The position numbers were made by a program, and so were the translations under genes. 46,926 nucleotides of DNA. It comes from Bacteroidales bacterium (GTDB lineage Bacteria > Bacteroidota > Bacteroidia > Bacteroidales > UBA932). The notes below the pieces were generated by a model. It ran no database searches and was not told the origin of the DNA. It saw only the letters and a program-made list of their open reading frames with translations. The stretch covers positions 1 through 46,926 of the forward strand of contig JAFYLU010000044.1 in assembly GCA_017550025.1 (NCBI GenBank), written 5' to 3'. Below are positions 1 to 7,510 of this stretch, piece after piece. Each line of letters begins with the position of its first letter. The stretch's first letter is position 1.

Positions 1-309
1 CTTGAGGTCTGGGTTGTAACGGAACTCAGGAGCCATGATGACACCCTCGCTCTTGTAGCCGATGTTAACGACAACCTCTCTCTTACCGATTGAAGTCACC
101 TCACCTTCTACAACCTCACCCTCAACTACCTTTGAGAGAGTCTGGTTGTACTGCTCGGCGATAGCCTCAACTGAACCGCCGTAAACGTCGTCGTTCTCAA
201 ACGCATCCCAGTCGAAATTCTCTGGAGCGACAGAAGCGTTAAGAACTGTCTTCTTGGTTTCTTCTGCTACTGGAGTTACCTCAGCAGCAACTGTCTTGTT
301 TTCTTCCAT
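1..309 (-). CDS. rpsA: 30S ribosomal protein S1, N-terminal part (runs off the window)
   Basis: The reading frame opens with ATG at 309-307 and stays open for 103 codons to the window edge. The translation begins MEENKTVAAEV and reaches the first S1-type OB segment, where VVEGEV and VTSIGKREVVVNIGYKSEG are typical of ribosomal protein S1. S1 binds mRNA and helps load it on the 30S subunit. This matters in Bacteroidetes, which rarely use strong Shine-Dalgarno sites. The acidic leader before the first S1 repeat is normal for the phylum. A good promoter and a hairpin precede it (407-437 and 384-406). Only the N-terminal region is visible, so the number of S1 repeats is unknown. Confidence 0.9.
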   Translation of the reverse strand, partial: MEENKTVAAEVTPVAEETKKTVLNASVAPENFDWDAFENDDVYGGSVEAIAEQYNQTLSKVVEGEVVEGEVTSIGKREVVVNIGYKSEGVIMAPEFRYNPDLK

Positions 310-383
310 TGTAAAATTAAAAACAAACTAGTGGGTTAAACATTATTTATTGTGCTTGCCTTAAGCGAGTTACATAAGAAAAA

Positions 384-406
384 CGCGCTTTCGGTCAAAA
401 AGCGCG
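384..406 (-). promoter_or_regulatory. Terminator-like hairpin at the 5' end of the rpsA transcript
   Basis: Read on the minus strand, an 8-bp perfect stem (CGCGCTTT with AAAGCGCG) encloses a 7-base loop and is followed by TTTTTC. It sits directly downstream of the -7 box, so it would form at the very start of the rpsA mRNA. It could be an attenuator or a 5' stabilising stem. The structure is seen; the function is inferred. Confidence 0.5.
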
Positions 407-437
407 CAAAAATATGGATAATTTTCGGATTTTCAAA
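407..437 (-). promoter_or_regulatory. Promoter of rpsA
   Basis: On the minus strand, TTTG (437-434), a 19-base spacer and TATTTTTG (414-407) match the Bacteroidetes housekeeping promoter (-33 TTTG, -7 TAnnTTTG). The predicted start near 403 gives a leader of about 95 bases before rpsA. Confidence 0.7.
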
Positions 438-456
438 GAGTTTGATACAATTTCGC

Positions 457-1407
457 CTAAAACATTCTCCGCTTCTTGAATATCCAGAAGATGATCACTG
501 TGGATATTCCCATGAGCGCAAGAGCCAGGATCCATGACCATCCGGAATTGCCGAACCAGCCGAACCTCACATTCATTCCGAAGAAGCTGGCGATGAGGGT
601 AGGAGGCATGAGCATCAGCGAAACGAGGGTGAACACCTTCATGATCTTGTTCTGGTCGAGGTTGATGATACCGAGGACAGTATTCTGAAGATACTCAAGT
701 CTTTCAAAGCTGAAATTGGTATGGTTGATGAGAGAGGAGATATCCTTCAGGAGCACATTCAGCTTCGAATGATATTCGACAGGATACTTCTTGCTCTTGA
801 TGATGCTGGAGATAACCCTCTGCTTGTCCACGATGTTCTCACGGATGAGCATTGTGTTGTCCTGCAGCTGGTTGATGTCGATGAGGAACTCCTCGCTGAT
901 GTCTTCTCCCAGACTTACCTTCTTGTTGTATTGGGTGATTTCCTTCGACACGAGCTCCACCATGTCGGCATCAAGGTCGATACGCTGTTCGAGAATGCTC
1001 AGGAATGCGACATGACCCGAATCATACATCTTCGGAAAGGCAAGCATACGGCGCTGGAGGTCCGTGAAGCTTTTCAGAGGACATTCACGCAGGGTGGTAA
1101 GGATCTCGTCTGTAAGTATGAAGGACACGGTCTCCTCATTATATTCGTCCGGTCCGGGAATGAGGAAGCTCGTATTCGCAAATATAGCCTTCTCCGTCTC
1201 GTAGAACCTTGATGATATCTCGATCTCTTCCGCCTGCGCACGGTTCTGGATCACAGTGCCGAGGAAATGCTCCACCGCCCTTTTCTCCTCACCGGAAGGA
1301 GCAAAAAGGTCAATCCAGACAACATCGGAATATGAAACTGTATTGAGGTCTGTTTCCGACTGGGAAACCATCATATGTCCGTCTTTCTTGTAGAAGATCT
1401 CAATCAT
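457..1407 (-). CDS. corA: CorA-family Mg2+/divalent cation transporter
   Basis: This 316-residue protein matches the CorA family in length and layout. It has a long, charged, mostly helical N-terminal cytosolic funnel followed by two C-terminal transmembrane helices. The family signature GMN is at residues 277-279 at the end of the first membrane helix (MPPTLIASFFGMN), and the second helix ends in the basic tail KKRRMF. CorA proteins form pentameric channels that bring Mg2+ (also Co2+ or Ni2+) into the cytoplasm. The gene lies between recR and rpsA but has its own promoter at 1526-1557 and a leader of about 110 bases. I saw no recognisable Mg2+ riboswitch in that leader. The exact ion cannot be read from sequence. 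Confidence 0.9.
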   Translation of the reverse strand: MIEIFYKKDGHMMVSQSETDLNTVSYSDVVWIDLFAPSGEEKRAVEHFLGTVIQNRAQAEEIEISSRFYETEKAIFANTSFLIPGPDEYNEETVSFILTDEILTTLRECPLKSFTDLQRRMLAFPKMYDSGHVAFLSILEQRIDLDADMVELVSKEITQYNKKVSLGEDISEEFLIDINQLQDNTMLIRENIVDKQRVISSIIKSKKYPVEYHSKLNVLLKDISSLINHTNFSFERLEYLQNTVLGIINLDQNKIMKVFTLVSLMLMPPTLIASFFGMNVRFGWFGNSGWSWILALALMGISTVIIFWIFKKRRMF

Positions 1408-1525
1408 GCTCTACCTCCCATTGTTTTGTTCCGGCCCTTTCCGGACGGCAGTTCCACCCATCCATTATCGTCGGAAAGATTAGACATTAATGCGAATCAG
1501 GCCCGCATACGCAAATGCAAGCTTG

Positions 1526-1557
1526 CAAATTTATCTTTTTTTATCCAAGATTACAAA
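1526..1557 (-). promoter_or_regulatory. Promoter of the corA gene
   Basis: On the minus strand, TTTG (1557-1554), a 20-base spacer and TAAATTTG (1533-1526) fit the Bacteroidetes promoter consensus. The position, in the gap downstream of recR, indicates that corA can be transcribed separately from recR. Confidence 0.65.
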
Positions 1558-1581
1558 TAAATCGTACGGGAAGCATCTCCG

Positions 1582-2247
1582 TCACGGCTTGAAGATCTGT
1601 CGGTTCACTATAGAGCGTCCGAGCGTAAGTTCATCCGCATATTCGAGGTTGTCCCCGAAGCCGAGACCTCGTGCGAGAGAAGACACCTTGACTCCATAAC
1701 CGGCTATCTGTCTGTAAATATAAAACGAGGTGGTCTCCCCTTCCACATCTCCGCTTAAAGCAAGGATCACCTCCGGAGCATTCACTGCATTGCCGGGCGC
1801 ATCCATTTCGAACAAGGCTTCCGGAGAAACCAGCCCGGCAACCCTGGCGACAAGTTCCCTGATTGTAAGATCGGACGGGGCGACCCCGTTGATAGGAGAT
1901 ATTATTCCGCCAAGCACATGATACACACCATGAAACTGCCCCGTGTTCTCTATGCTCATGACATCCCTTACACTTTCCACGACACATATTGTCCTGCGGT
2001 CGCGGGAACGGTCAGAACAGATCGAACAGACCTCATCGTCGGAAATCATCATGCATTCACGGCAATATCTGACTTCATCACGAAAACGGGATATGGCGGA
2101 TGTGAAATGACGGACATTCTCCTGCGGCTGCTTCAGCAGATGAAGGGCCAGTCGCAAGGCACTGCGACGTCCCACCCCCGGAAGGGAGCTTATGGCATCG
2201 ACTGCATCTTCCAGCAGCTTTGAAGGATAATTCTCTTTATATGACAT
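1582..2247 (-). CDS. recR: Recombination mediator protein RecR
   Basis: The 221-residue product has all RecR landmarks in order: a helix-hairpin-helix (LPGVGRRSALRLALHLL, about 22-38), a four-cysteine zinc motif (C62, C65, C74, C77) and a TOPRIM domain (about 84-178) containing VESVRDVMSIE and YHVLGG. With RecO and RecF it loads RecA on gapped single-stranded DNA. It starts 11 bases after the end of the upstream BadF-type kinase gene, so it is probably co-transcribed with it. Length is slightly above the usual ~200 residues. Confidence 0.95.
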   Translation of the reverse strand: MSYKENYPSKLLEDAVDAISSLPGVGRRSALRLALHLLKQPQENVRHFTSAISRFRDEVRYCRECMMISDDEVCSICSDRSRDRRTICVVESVRDVMSIENTGQFHGVYHVLGGIISPINGVAPSDLTIRELVARVAGLVSPEALFEMDAPGNAVNAPEVILALSGDVEGETTSFYIYRQIAGYGVKVSSLARGLGFGDNLEYADELTLGRSIVNRQIFKP

Positions 2248-2258
2248 AACTGATTATT

Positions 2259-3119
2259 CTACTGCAATGTATGGTACTTCACAAGTTCATCTATCGGCGA
2301 CTTGACGAATCTGACGAATTCGAGAGAATGGCGGGCACCGATCTCCTTCAGAATTGATTCGCAGGCACATCCGAACGAACCGGCTACACCTATCCTGCGC
2401 GCCGCATCAGGATCCGAAGCGTTCTGCGCATATCTCGCCAGGGCCCTGCGCACAAAGGACTCGAGACAATCCTCCACAAGTCCGCAAACATATGGATCAG
2501 ATATATGCGAAAGAACAAAAGGAGCAAATGAGGCCATGAAAGCCGAAGCGGCAGGCTCCTTATAAACCTTCCTCACCACCGTCGGATAATCGAGTCCCGT
2601 AAGGTCCACGAACTCCTTTTCTATATGAGCCGGGAGCATTCCCTTAACGAAATCCGCAAGGAATGCACGGCCGAGCCATACCCCGCTGCCCTCATCTCCA
2701 AGCACATATCCTCCCGGACGTATATTCCGGACTATCTTGCCGTTCTCATACAGGCAGCTGTTCGACCCTGTCCCCATTATGGCGACCACTCCGCTTCCGT
2801 CACCGAACAGAGCTCGCGCGGCAGCAAGTATATCCGAATGAAACTCCATTTCAGCAAACGGGCACCACATCTCGAGGCATGAACGCAAAGGAGCGGCAGA
2901 GGCCTCCGAAACCAGTCCTGCACCATAGAAATATATGTATTCAATCCTCTTCCCTTCAGGATTGAGCTCCGGGATGGCATTCCTCATTATGTCTTGAAGA
3001 TACTCCTGATCCAGACAGGTAGGGCTCAAGCCCTCTGTCACAAGGTCACGGACAGAGCCATCCTCAAGGACAGTCCTCCACGCTGTCTTTGTCGCACCGC
3101 TTTCTACAATAAGTTTCAT
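2259..3119 (-). CDS. BadF/BadG/BcrA/BcrD-type ATPase, N-acetylglucosamine kinase-like
   Basis: A 286-residue member of the ASKHA sugar-kinase fold. An N-terminal phosphate loop (ESGATKTAW, 6-14), a likely catalytic Asp in SDILAAARAL (D96), GTGSNS (116-121) and GDEGSGVWLG (141-150) match the eukaryotic-type GlcNAc kinase branch of the BadF family that is common in Bacteroidetes. The likely reaction is ATP-dependent phosphorylation of an amino sugar released from peptidoglycan or glycans. The substrate is inferred, not shown. The gene sits between a PnuC-type transporter and recR. A possible -7 box on the minus strand (TATTTTTG, 3146-3139) lies just upstream, but no -33 box at the right distance was found. 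Confidence 0.8.
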   Translation of the reverse strand: MKLIVESGATKTAWRTVLEDGSVRDLVTEGLSPTCLDQEYLQDIMRNAIPELNPEGKRIEYIYFYGAGLVSEASAAPLRSCLEMWCPFAEMEFHSDILAAARALFGDGSGVVAIMGTGSNSCLYENGKIVRNIRPGGYVLGDEGSGVWLGRAFLADFVKGMLPAHIEKEFVDLTGLDYPTVVRKVYKEPAASAFMASFAPFVLSHISDPYVCGLVEDCLESFVRRALARYAQNASDPDAARRIGVAGSFGCACESILKEIGARHSLEFVRFVKSPIDELVKYHTLQ

Positions 3120-3178
3120 CGTTTCTGATTAAGAAATGCAAAAATAAGAAAATTTGCATACAAAAAAAGGAACGGACA

Positions 3179-3754
3179 CTAACCGATGTAGTGTCCGTGT
3201 CTCTTCCAATGCACATAACCTATTGCCGCCGAGAGAGCATACGCGGCATACAATGCCGTCATCCACCAAAGGCCCTGGGTAGCGCAAAGAACTGTGCTCA
3301 CTGTATCCGCCGCAATCCACAACCACCACTGCTCGATATGGCAGCGCACCAGCCACCATGTCGCGATGGCACTTATTACCGCCACTGCGGAATCAAGCCA
3401 TGACATGGGATTCTCAAGAAGCTCCATCACCCAGGCCAAGGCAAATGTACCGGCAACTGCGACAGCAGCGCTCAACAATATAACCTTCAGGTTCAGACGC
3501 TTCAACATTACCGTATCATCACCTTCCGCATCCTGCCCGAGCCCGGCCCTGTTCTTTCTCCACTGCCACAGGCCTATCACGGATGTAATGAGATAATAAG
3601 TATTGAGTCCGAAGGAAGCATAGAGTCCCTGACGGAAAAACACCCACATGGCGGCCAGACTAGTAAAGATGCCGACAACCCACATGAAGTTTTTCTGACG
3701 GATCTCAAGTATTATATATATGATTCCCGTTATGAGTGTAAATACTTCCATCAT
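3179..3754 (-). CDS. pnuC: PnuC-family vitamin/nucleoside transporter
   Basis: About 191 residues made almost entirely of hydrophobic helices, with the PnuC signatures WVVGIFTSLAAMWVFF, the NTYYLITSVIGLWQW segment and a late WWLVRCHIEQWW element. PnuC proteins are facilitators for nicotinamide riboside. In Bacteroidetes close relatives (PnuT, PnuX) carry thiamine or riboflavin, so the substrate is open. The codon at 3760 is TTG, so I place the start at the ATG at 3754 (3751 is equally possible). The gene follows the FKBP gene on the same strand, separated by the palindrome at 3765-3785, and precedes the BadF-type kinase. Confidence 0.82.
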   Translation of the reverse strand: MMEVFTLITGIIYIILEIRQKNFMWVVGIFTSLAAMWVFFRQGLYASFGLNTYYLITSVIGLWQWRKNRAGLGQDAEGDDTVMLKRLNLKVILLSAAVAVAGTFALAWVMELLENPMSWLDSAVAVISAIATWWLVRCHIEQWWLWIAADTVSTVLCATQGLWWMTALYAAYALSAAIGYVHWKRHGHYIG

Positions 3755-3764
3755 AAACAAGACA

Positions 3765-3785
3765 ATCCCCGGACAAGCCGGGGAT
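3765..3785. repeat. 21-base palindrome, copy 1
   Basis: A perfect 8-bp stem (ATCCCCGG with CCGGGGAT) encloses the loop ACAAG. It lies in the gap between the FKBP gene and the pnuC gene. Similar palindromes occur at 5369, 22312, 22766 and 33822. Confidence 0.7.
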
Positions 3786-3790
3786 GAAGA

Positions 3791-4396
3791 TTAGAGAACC
3801 TCGATAAGTTCGACGATGAACTTCAATGTCGCATACGGAGGGATGGCTCCTGGAGCACCGTGCGCACCGTAAGCAAGATCATATGGGATGTAGAACTCGT
3901 ACTTCGATCCCTCTGACATGAGCTGCACGCCCTCTGTCCAACCTGCGATCACCTGATTAAGGCCGAAAACCGCCGGTTCATTACGGTCATAAGAGCTGTC
4001 GAACTTCATACCGTTAAGGAGGGTTCCCTCATAATGACACTTTACCTGTGAAGTTGCCGAAGGCTTCTTGCCTGAACCCTCTGTGATGACCTTGTACTGG
4101 AGACCGCTTGGAAGCACTGTCACTCCCTCCTGCTCTGCATTTACCTTGAGGAAAGCCTCGCCCTCCTCACGCATAGCAGCGCTCATAGCCTCAACCTGTG
4201 CCTTCTGTTCTGCCTCAAGCTCGGCAAAATACTTGTCGAGAAGCTGTCCGGCCTCCTCGAAGGAAACTGCAGGCTCCGCACCAGTAAGCACAGCCTTGAC
4301 ACCAGCTGCGAAATCATCGAATTCAATAGATCTGATGCCAGACGACATCATATTGTGGGCAATGCTCATACCCAAAGCGTAACTGTTCTTATCCAT
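3791..4396 (-). CDS. FKBP-type peptidyl-prolyl cis-trans isomerase (Mip/FkpA-like layout)
   Basis: 201 residues: a helical N-terminal part (about 1-90, probable dimerisation arm) and a C-terminal FKBP domain (about 95-201). The domain has VKCHYEGTLLNGMKFDSS, VIAGWTEGVQLMSEGSKYEFYIP, AYGAHGAPGAIPP and LKFIVELIEV, all classic for FKBPs. It catalyses proline isomerisation and usually acts as a folding helper. Unlike FkpA and Mip it has no visible signal peptide or lipobox at this start, so it is probably cytosolic. A -7 box for it is at 4458-4465. Confidence 0.9.
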   Translation of the reverse strand: MDKNSYALGMSIAHNMMSSGIRSIEFDDFAAGVKAVLTGAEPAVSFEEAGQLLDKYFAELEAEQKAQVEAMSAAMREEGEAFLKVNAEQEGVTVLPSGLQYKVITEGSGKKPSATSQVKCHYEGTLLNGMKFDSSYDRNEPAVFGLNQVIAGWTEGVQLMSEGSKYEFYIPYDLAYGAHGAPGAIPPYATLKFIVELIEVL

Positions 4397-4457
4397 TTCA
4401 ATAATTTTATGCCCTGTCCGGGCTGTTTCAACATTCCTTTTATTATATATAAGGGTG

Positions 4458-4465
4458 CAAATGTA
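4458..4465 (-). promoter_or_regulatory. -7 box of the FKBP gene
   Basis: The minus strand reads TACATTTG, a full match to TAnnTTTG, about 60 bases upstream of the start codon. No clear -33 TTTG was found at the right distance. The short leader contains a small GCCC/GGGC hairpin at 4411-4423. Confidence 0.45.
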
Positions 4466-4477
4466 GCACTTTTTCTC

Positions 4478-5359
4478 TTATTTATCACCCTTCGGCTGAC
4501 GAGGATGACGGGAGATCACCTCCCGATGCCATGTAGTACTGTCCACATGGGTATAGATTTCAGTAGTCGTTATGCTCTCATGCCCGAGCATATCCTGGAC
4601 CATACGCAGATCCGCACCTCCTTCCACCAGATGAGTGGCGAAAGAATGACGCAGTGTATGCGGAGATATATCCTTCATTATCCCGGATTTCAGAGCATAG
4701 GCCTTTATCATCTTGAAGATCGACTGGCGGCTCAGGGCCCTTCCGTAACGATTCAGGAAAAGCAGGTCTTCCGAAACTGCATCATATGGCTCCGTGCGTC
4801 TGGGCAGGTAGGCCTTTATGGCATCTGCCGCCATCTCCCCTAACGGAACCAGGCGTTCCTTGTCGCCCTTGCCAATGACCCTTACGAATCCTTCATTCAG
4901 GAAAATACATGATATCTTCAGGTCCACCGCCTCGGACACACGCAGTCCGCAGCCATAAAGGACTTCAAGTATGGCCCTGTCTCTATAGTCCTGCCATGAA
5001 GACAGATCAACGGATTCTATCAGGCCAGCCACCTCATCAACAGACAGGACATCAGGAAGATAAACCCCGAGTTTAGGCTGATCCACCCTGTCACACGGGT
5101 TGTCAGAAATCATTCCCTCGATAACCATCCATCCGTAAAAGGAGCGCAGAGAGCTCAGAAGACGGGCCTGCGTTCTCTTGGAGACATCGTCCCTTATCTG
5201 CAGATGGTCCTCGACATCTTCCGGACTCACCTCAAGAGGACTGCACTGGAGACTCACAAGGAATTTCTCCACATCAGAACAATACGATGCCACGGTATTC
5301 CGCGACATCGCACGCTCTATCTTCAGATAGTTTCTGTAGTCTTTAATCAGTTTCTTCAT
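4478..5359 (-). CDS. xerD: Site-specific tyrosine recombinase XerD
   Basis: 293 residues from the ATG at 5359, the usual length for XerC/XerD. An N-terminal SAM-like core-binding domain (about 1-90) is followed by the catalytic domain with R140 (GCGLRVSE), K164 (GKGDKER), H234 and R237 (HTLRHSFATHL), H260 (MLGHESI) and nucleophile Y269 (EIYTHV). With XerC it resolves chromosome dimers at dif. An in-frame ATG at 5380 exists but falls inside the palindrome at 5369-5389, so the MKKLIKDY start is preferred. Nothing nearby suggests a mobile element, so this is the housekeeping enzyme. Confidence 0.9.
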   Translation of the reverse strand: MKKLIKDYRNYLKIERAMSRNTVASYCSDVEKFLVSLQCSPLEVSPEDVEDHLQIRDDVSKRTQARLLSSLRSFYGWMVIEGMISDNPCDRVDQPKLGVYLPDVLSVDEVAGLIESVDLSSWQDYRDRAILEVLYGCGLRVSEAVDLKISCIFLNEGFVRVIGKGDKERLVPLGEMAADAIKAYLPRRTEPYDAVSEDLLFLNRYGRALSRQSIFKMIKAYALKSGIMKDISPHTLRHSFATHLVEGGADLRMVQDMLGHESITTTEIYTHVDSTTWHREVISRHPRQPKGDK

Positions 5360-5368
5360 TCTGGATGA

Positions 5369-5389
5369 ATCCCCGGACATGCCGGGAAT
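5369..5389. repeat. 21-base palindrome, copy 2
   Basis: The arms ATCCCCGG and CCGGGAAT surround the loop ACATG. The single plus-strand mismatch becomes a G-U wobble in minus-strand RNA, the direction in which both flanking genes are read. It lies between xerD and the M49 peptidase gene. Confidence 0.6.
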
Positions 5390-5403
5390 GGCGGCAGAAA
5401 GTC

Positions 5404-7398
5404 CTACAATGTAGAGTATTTCTTACCGTATTCAAGCATCTGATCGATGTAGCTGTCGTTATAAACTATTTCATAATCAACAACTTCATCACCCTTTACC
5501 ACAGGAACGATATCAGGATTGAGGAATCCGCCGTAAGGCTTGAGGCCGAGAGCGGCATAACGCTCGAGCACTTCCTTATGAAGCTCCTGGTCAATGTCCA
5601 CCGCATATTTCTGCACGAGAGCCTTTCCTGCCTCATAATCACCCTCCGACTTGATTCTCTGCACTTCCGCAAGGAGCTCACCGAAGAGACCGCGGAGAGC
5701 CTCATAGTCATTTACAATGAAATATGTCTTGCCGTCACGCACCTTCTTCTCGATGACATTATCCGAAAGGCCTTTCTCATAGCACCAGTCGGCGATAAGC
5801 TTTCTGTTCTGCATGTGCGCCTCCATATTCTTCTTGCCAAGAGCCACTCTCGTGAACTGTGTGAAGATACCGTTGCGGATGTAGCTTGAATACTGTGCCT
5901 TGTATGCTTCCATGTCAGGAAGAATGCCGAGTTCCACAAGCTTCGGATCTGCAAGATAATAAAGTCCGAAAAGGTCAGCACGGGTCTCTTCAAGTGTAGA
6001 GCTGAACTCTCCGAGAGCGTTTGGTGATGTCTGAGGAAGAAGTCTTCCGGAACCATGTCCGAGACACTCATGAAGGTCAGTATGGAGATCGTTGGTAAGA
6101 GCACCATATTTCTTCTCGAGGGCGATCTCGTCCTCCGACCACGCGAACTCGGTCAACATGCCCTTCGGAGACTCCTGGGCAGCCATATTGTAGGCAGAAG
6201 TAAGGTTCGCGATAGTAACTGACTTCGATCCATGCTCACGACGGATCCAGTCGGCATTCGGAAGATTGATTCCGATAGGGGCTGCAGGATAGCAGTCTCC
6301 GGCGAGGACAGCTACATTGATGACCTTTGCTGTGACACCCTTCACCTCATCTTTCTTGAAACGTGGGTCTACAGGTGAGTTATCCTCGAACCACTGCGCG
6401 TTATCGCTGATGAGCTCGGCGCGACGCGAAGCCTCTGCATCCTTGAAATTCACGAGGCCTTCCCATGTAGCCTTGCGACCGAGAGGGTCGTTGTAGTCCT
6501 CTACGAATCCGTTTACGAAATCGACTGTTCCAAGAGTATCATTAACCCACTGGATGTTGTATTTGTCCCAAAGCACAAGGTCACCGGTCCTGTAATAGCT
6601 TACCAGGTCAGCAATATAATCTTTCTGGGTCTGGTTTTCAGCAACGGCTGCAGCCTTTTCGAGTTCGGCGCAGATCTTCTCCAGAGCAGCACCATAGAGG
6701 CCTCCGACTTTATAAACCTCCTCACGGACAACTCCGTCTTCTCCCTTCACTACACGGCTGTTGAGTCCGTATGAAACAGGAGTCTTGTCATTCGGATCCG
6801 CCATAGACGCATAGAGAGCCTCAACCTCCTCACGAGTGACATTCTCATAGAAATTGACTGCAGATGCCGCTACGATGTCTTCTGCATGCATATCCTTTCG
6901 TGCAGGCAGGACGGCAGGATCATAAATGATATCGAGAAGTCCGGGATTCTCAACCCCTACTGCTGCCATAAGTCCGCGGAAATACTCCACAGGACACTCT
7001 GGGAAGAACTTGTCCTCCGCATAATGGTGGTGGATACCGTTGCTGAAGAACACTCTCTTTGCATAAGTCTCGAACTTTGTCCAATCCTCCGTCTTGCGGT
7101 CTCCTTCATAATTCTCAAGAATGTTCTCGAGTACCTTACGGATTTCAAGGTTATACCTGCAGTTCTGCATCCATATGATGTCACGGCCATATTTAGCCGC
7201 TTCTGCAAGATGATAGACATATTCCTTCTGCTGAAGAGTCAGAGCATCCCAACCCGGAACCTGATACCTCATGATCTTGAGATCTGCGAACTCATCCACA
7301 AGATATCTGAATCCGCCTTCCTTTCCTGCATTGTCTGCACAAGACACCATGGCCGCGGCCATGCCTGCAGCTGTAATCATTTTTCCTAAAAGTTTCAT
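5404..7398 (-). CDS. Dipeptidyl-peptidase III-like M49 metallopeptidase, lipoprotein
   Basis: 664 residues, the normal size for bacterial DPP III. A lipoprotein signal (AAMVSC, C20) suggests anchoring in the envelope. The zinc motif HECLGH is at 443-448, and the downstream EETRAD (470-475) supplies the third ligand. AGDCYPAAPIGINLPN (366-381) is a conserved M49 segment. DPP III removes dipeptides from peptide N-termini, so this enzyme probably trims oligopeptides in the periplasm or at the surface. A -7 box (7449-7456) precedes the gene, divergent from the clostripain gene. A shorter relative with a different zinc motif is encoded at 15438-17033. Confidence 0.9.
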   Translation of the reverse strand: MKLLGKMITAAGMAAAMVSCADNAGKEGGFRYLVDEFADLKIMRYQVPGWDALTLQQKEYVYHLAEAAKYGRDIIWMQNCRYNLEIRKVLENILENYEGDRKTEDWTKFETYAKRVFFSNGIHHHYAEDKFFPECPVEYFRGLMAAVGVENPGLLDIIYDPAVLPARKDMHAEDIVAASAVNFYENVTREEVEALYASMADPNDKTPVSYGLNSRVVKGEDGVVREEVYKVGGLYGAALEKICAELEKAAAVAENQTQKDYIADLVSYYRTGDLVLWDKYNIQWVNDTLGTVDFVNGFVEDYNDPLGRKATWEGLVNFKDAEASRRAELISDNAQWFEDNSPVDPRFKKDEVKGVTAKVINVAVLAGDCYPAAPIGINLPNADWIRREHGSKSVTIANLTSAYNMAAQESPKGMLTEFAWSEDEIALEKKYGALTNDLHTDLHECLGHGSGRLLPQTSPNALGEFSSTLEETRADLFGLYYLADPKLVELGILPDMEAYKAQYSSYIRNGIFTQFTRVALGKKNMEAHMQNRKLIADWCYEKGLSDNVIEKKVRDGKTYFIVNDYEALRGLFGELLAEVQRIKSEGDYEAGKALVQKYAVDIDQELHKEVLERYAALGLKPYGGFLNPDIVPVVKGDEVVDYEIVYNDSYIDQMLEYGKKYSTL

Positions 7399-7448
7399 AT
7401 CTGCTTATTTATATATATTTACAAGCCAATCACCGACAAGTGATTTTG

Positions 7449-7456
7449 CAAAGATA
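7449..7456 (-). promoter_or_regulatory. -7 box of the M49 peptidase gene
   Basis: The minus strand reads TATCTTTG, a perfect TAnnTTTG, about 50 bases before the start codon. It is back to back with the plus-strand box at 7478-7485. No clear -33 box was found. Confidence 0.55.
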
Positions 7457-7477
7457 GGCAATTATGTCAAAAATGAT

Positions 7478-7485
7478 TATCTTTG
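7478..7485 (+). promoter_or_regulatory. -7 box of the clostripain-family gene
   Basis: TATCTTTG lies 25 bases before the start codon at 7511. It forms a divergent pair with the box at 7449-7456, with only 21 bases between the two. Confidence 0.55.
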
Positions 7486-7510
7486 CCGCCCATAAACGAA
7501 AAATAGTCAA

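Noticed and set aside
1408-1525. Mg2+ riboswitch (M-box) in the corA leader
   Set aside because: The leader shows no M-box core that I can recognise and no terminator stem. It is only an ordinary leader as far as I can see.
4478-5359. Tyrosine recombinase as a sign of a mobile element
   Set aside because: Length and motifs are those of housekeeping XerD. There are no attachment sites, phage or transfer genes nearby.
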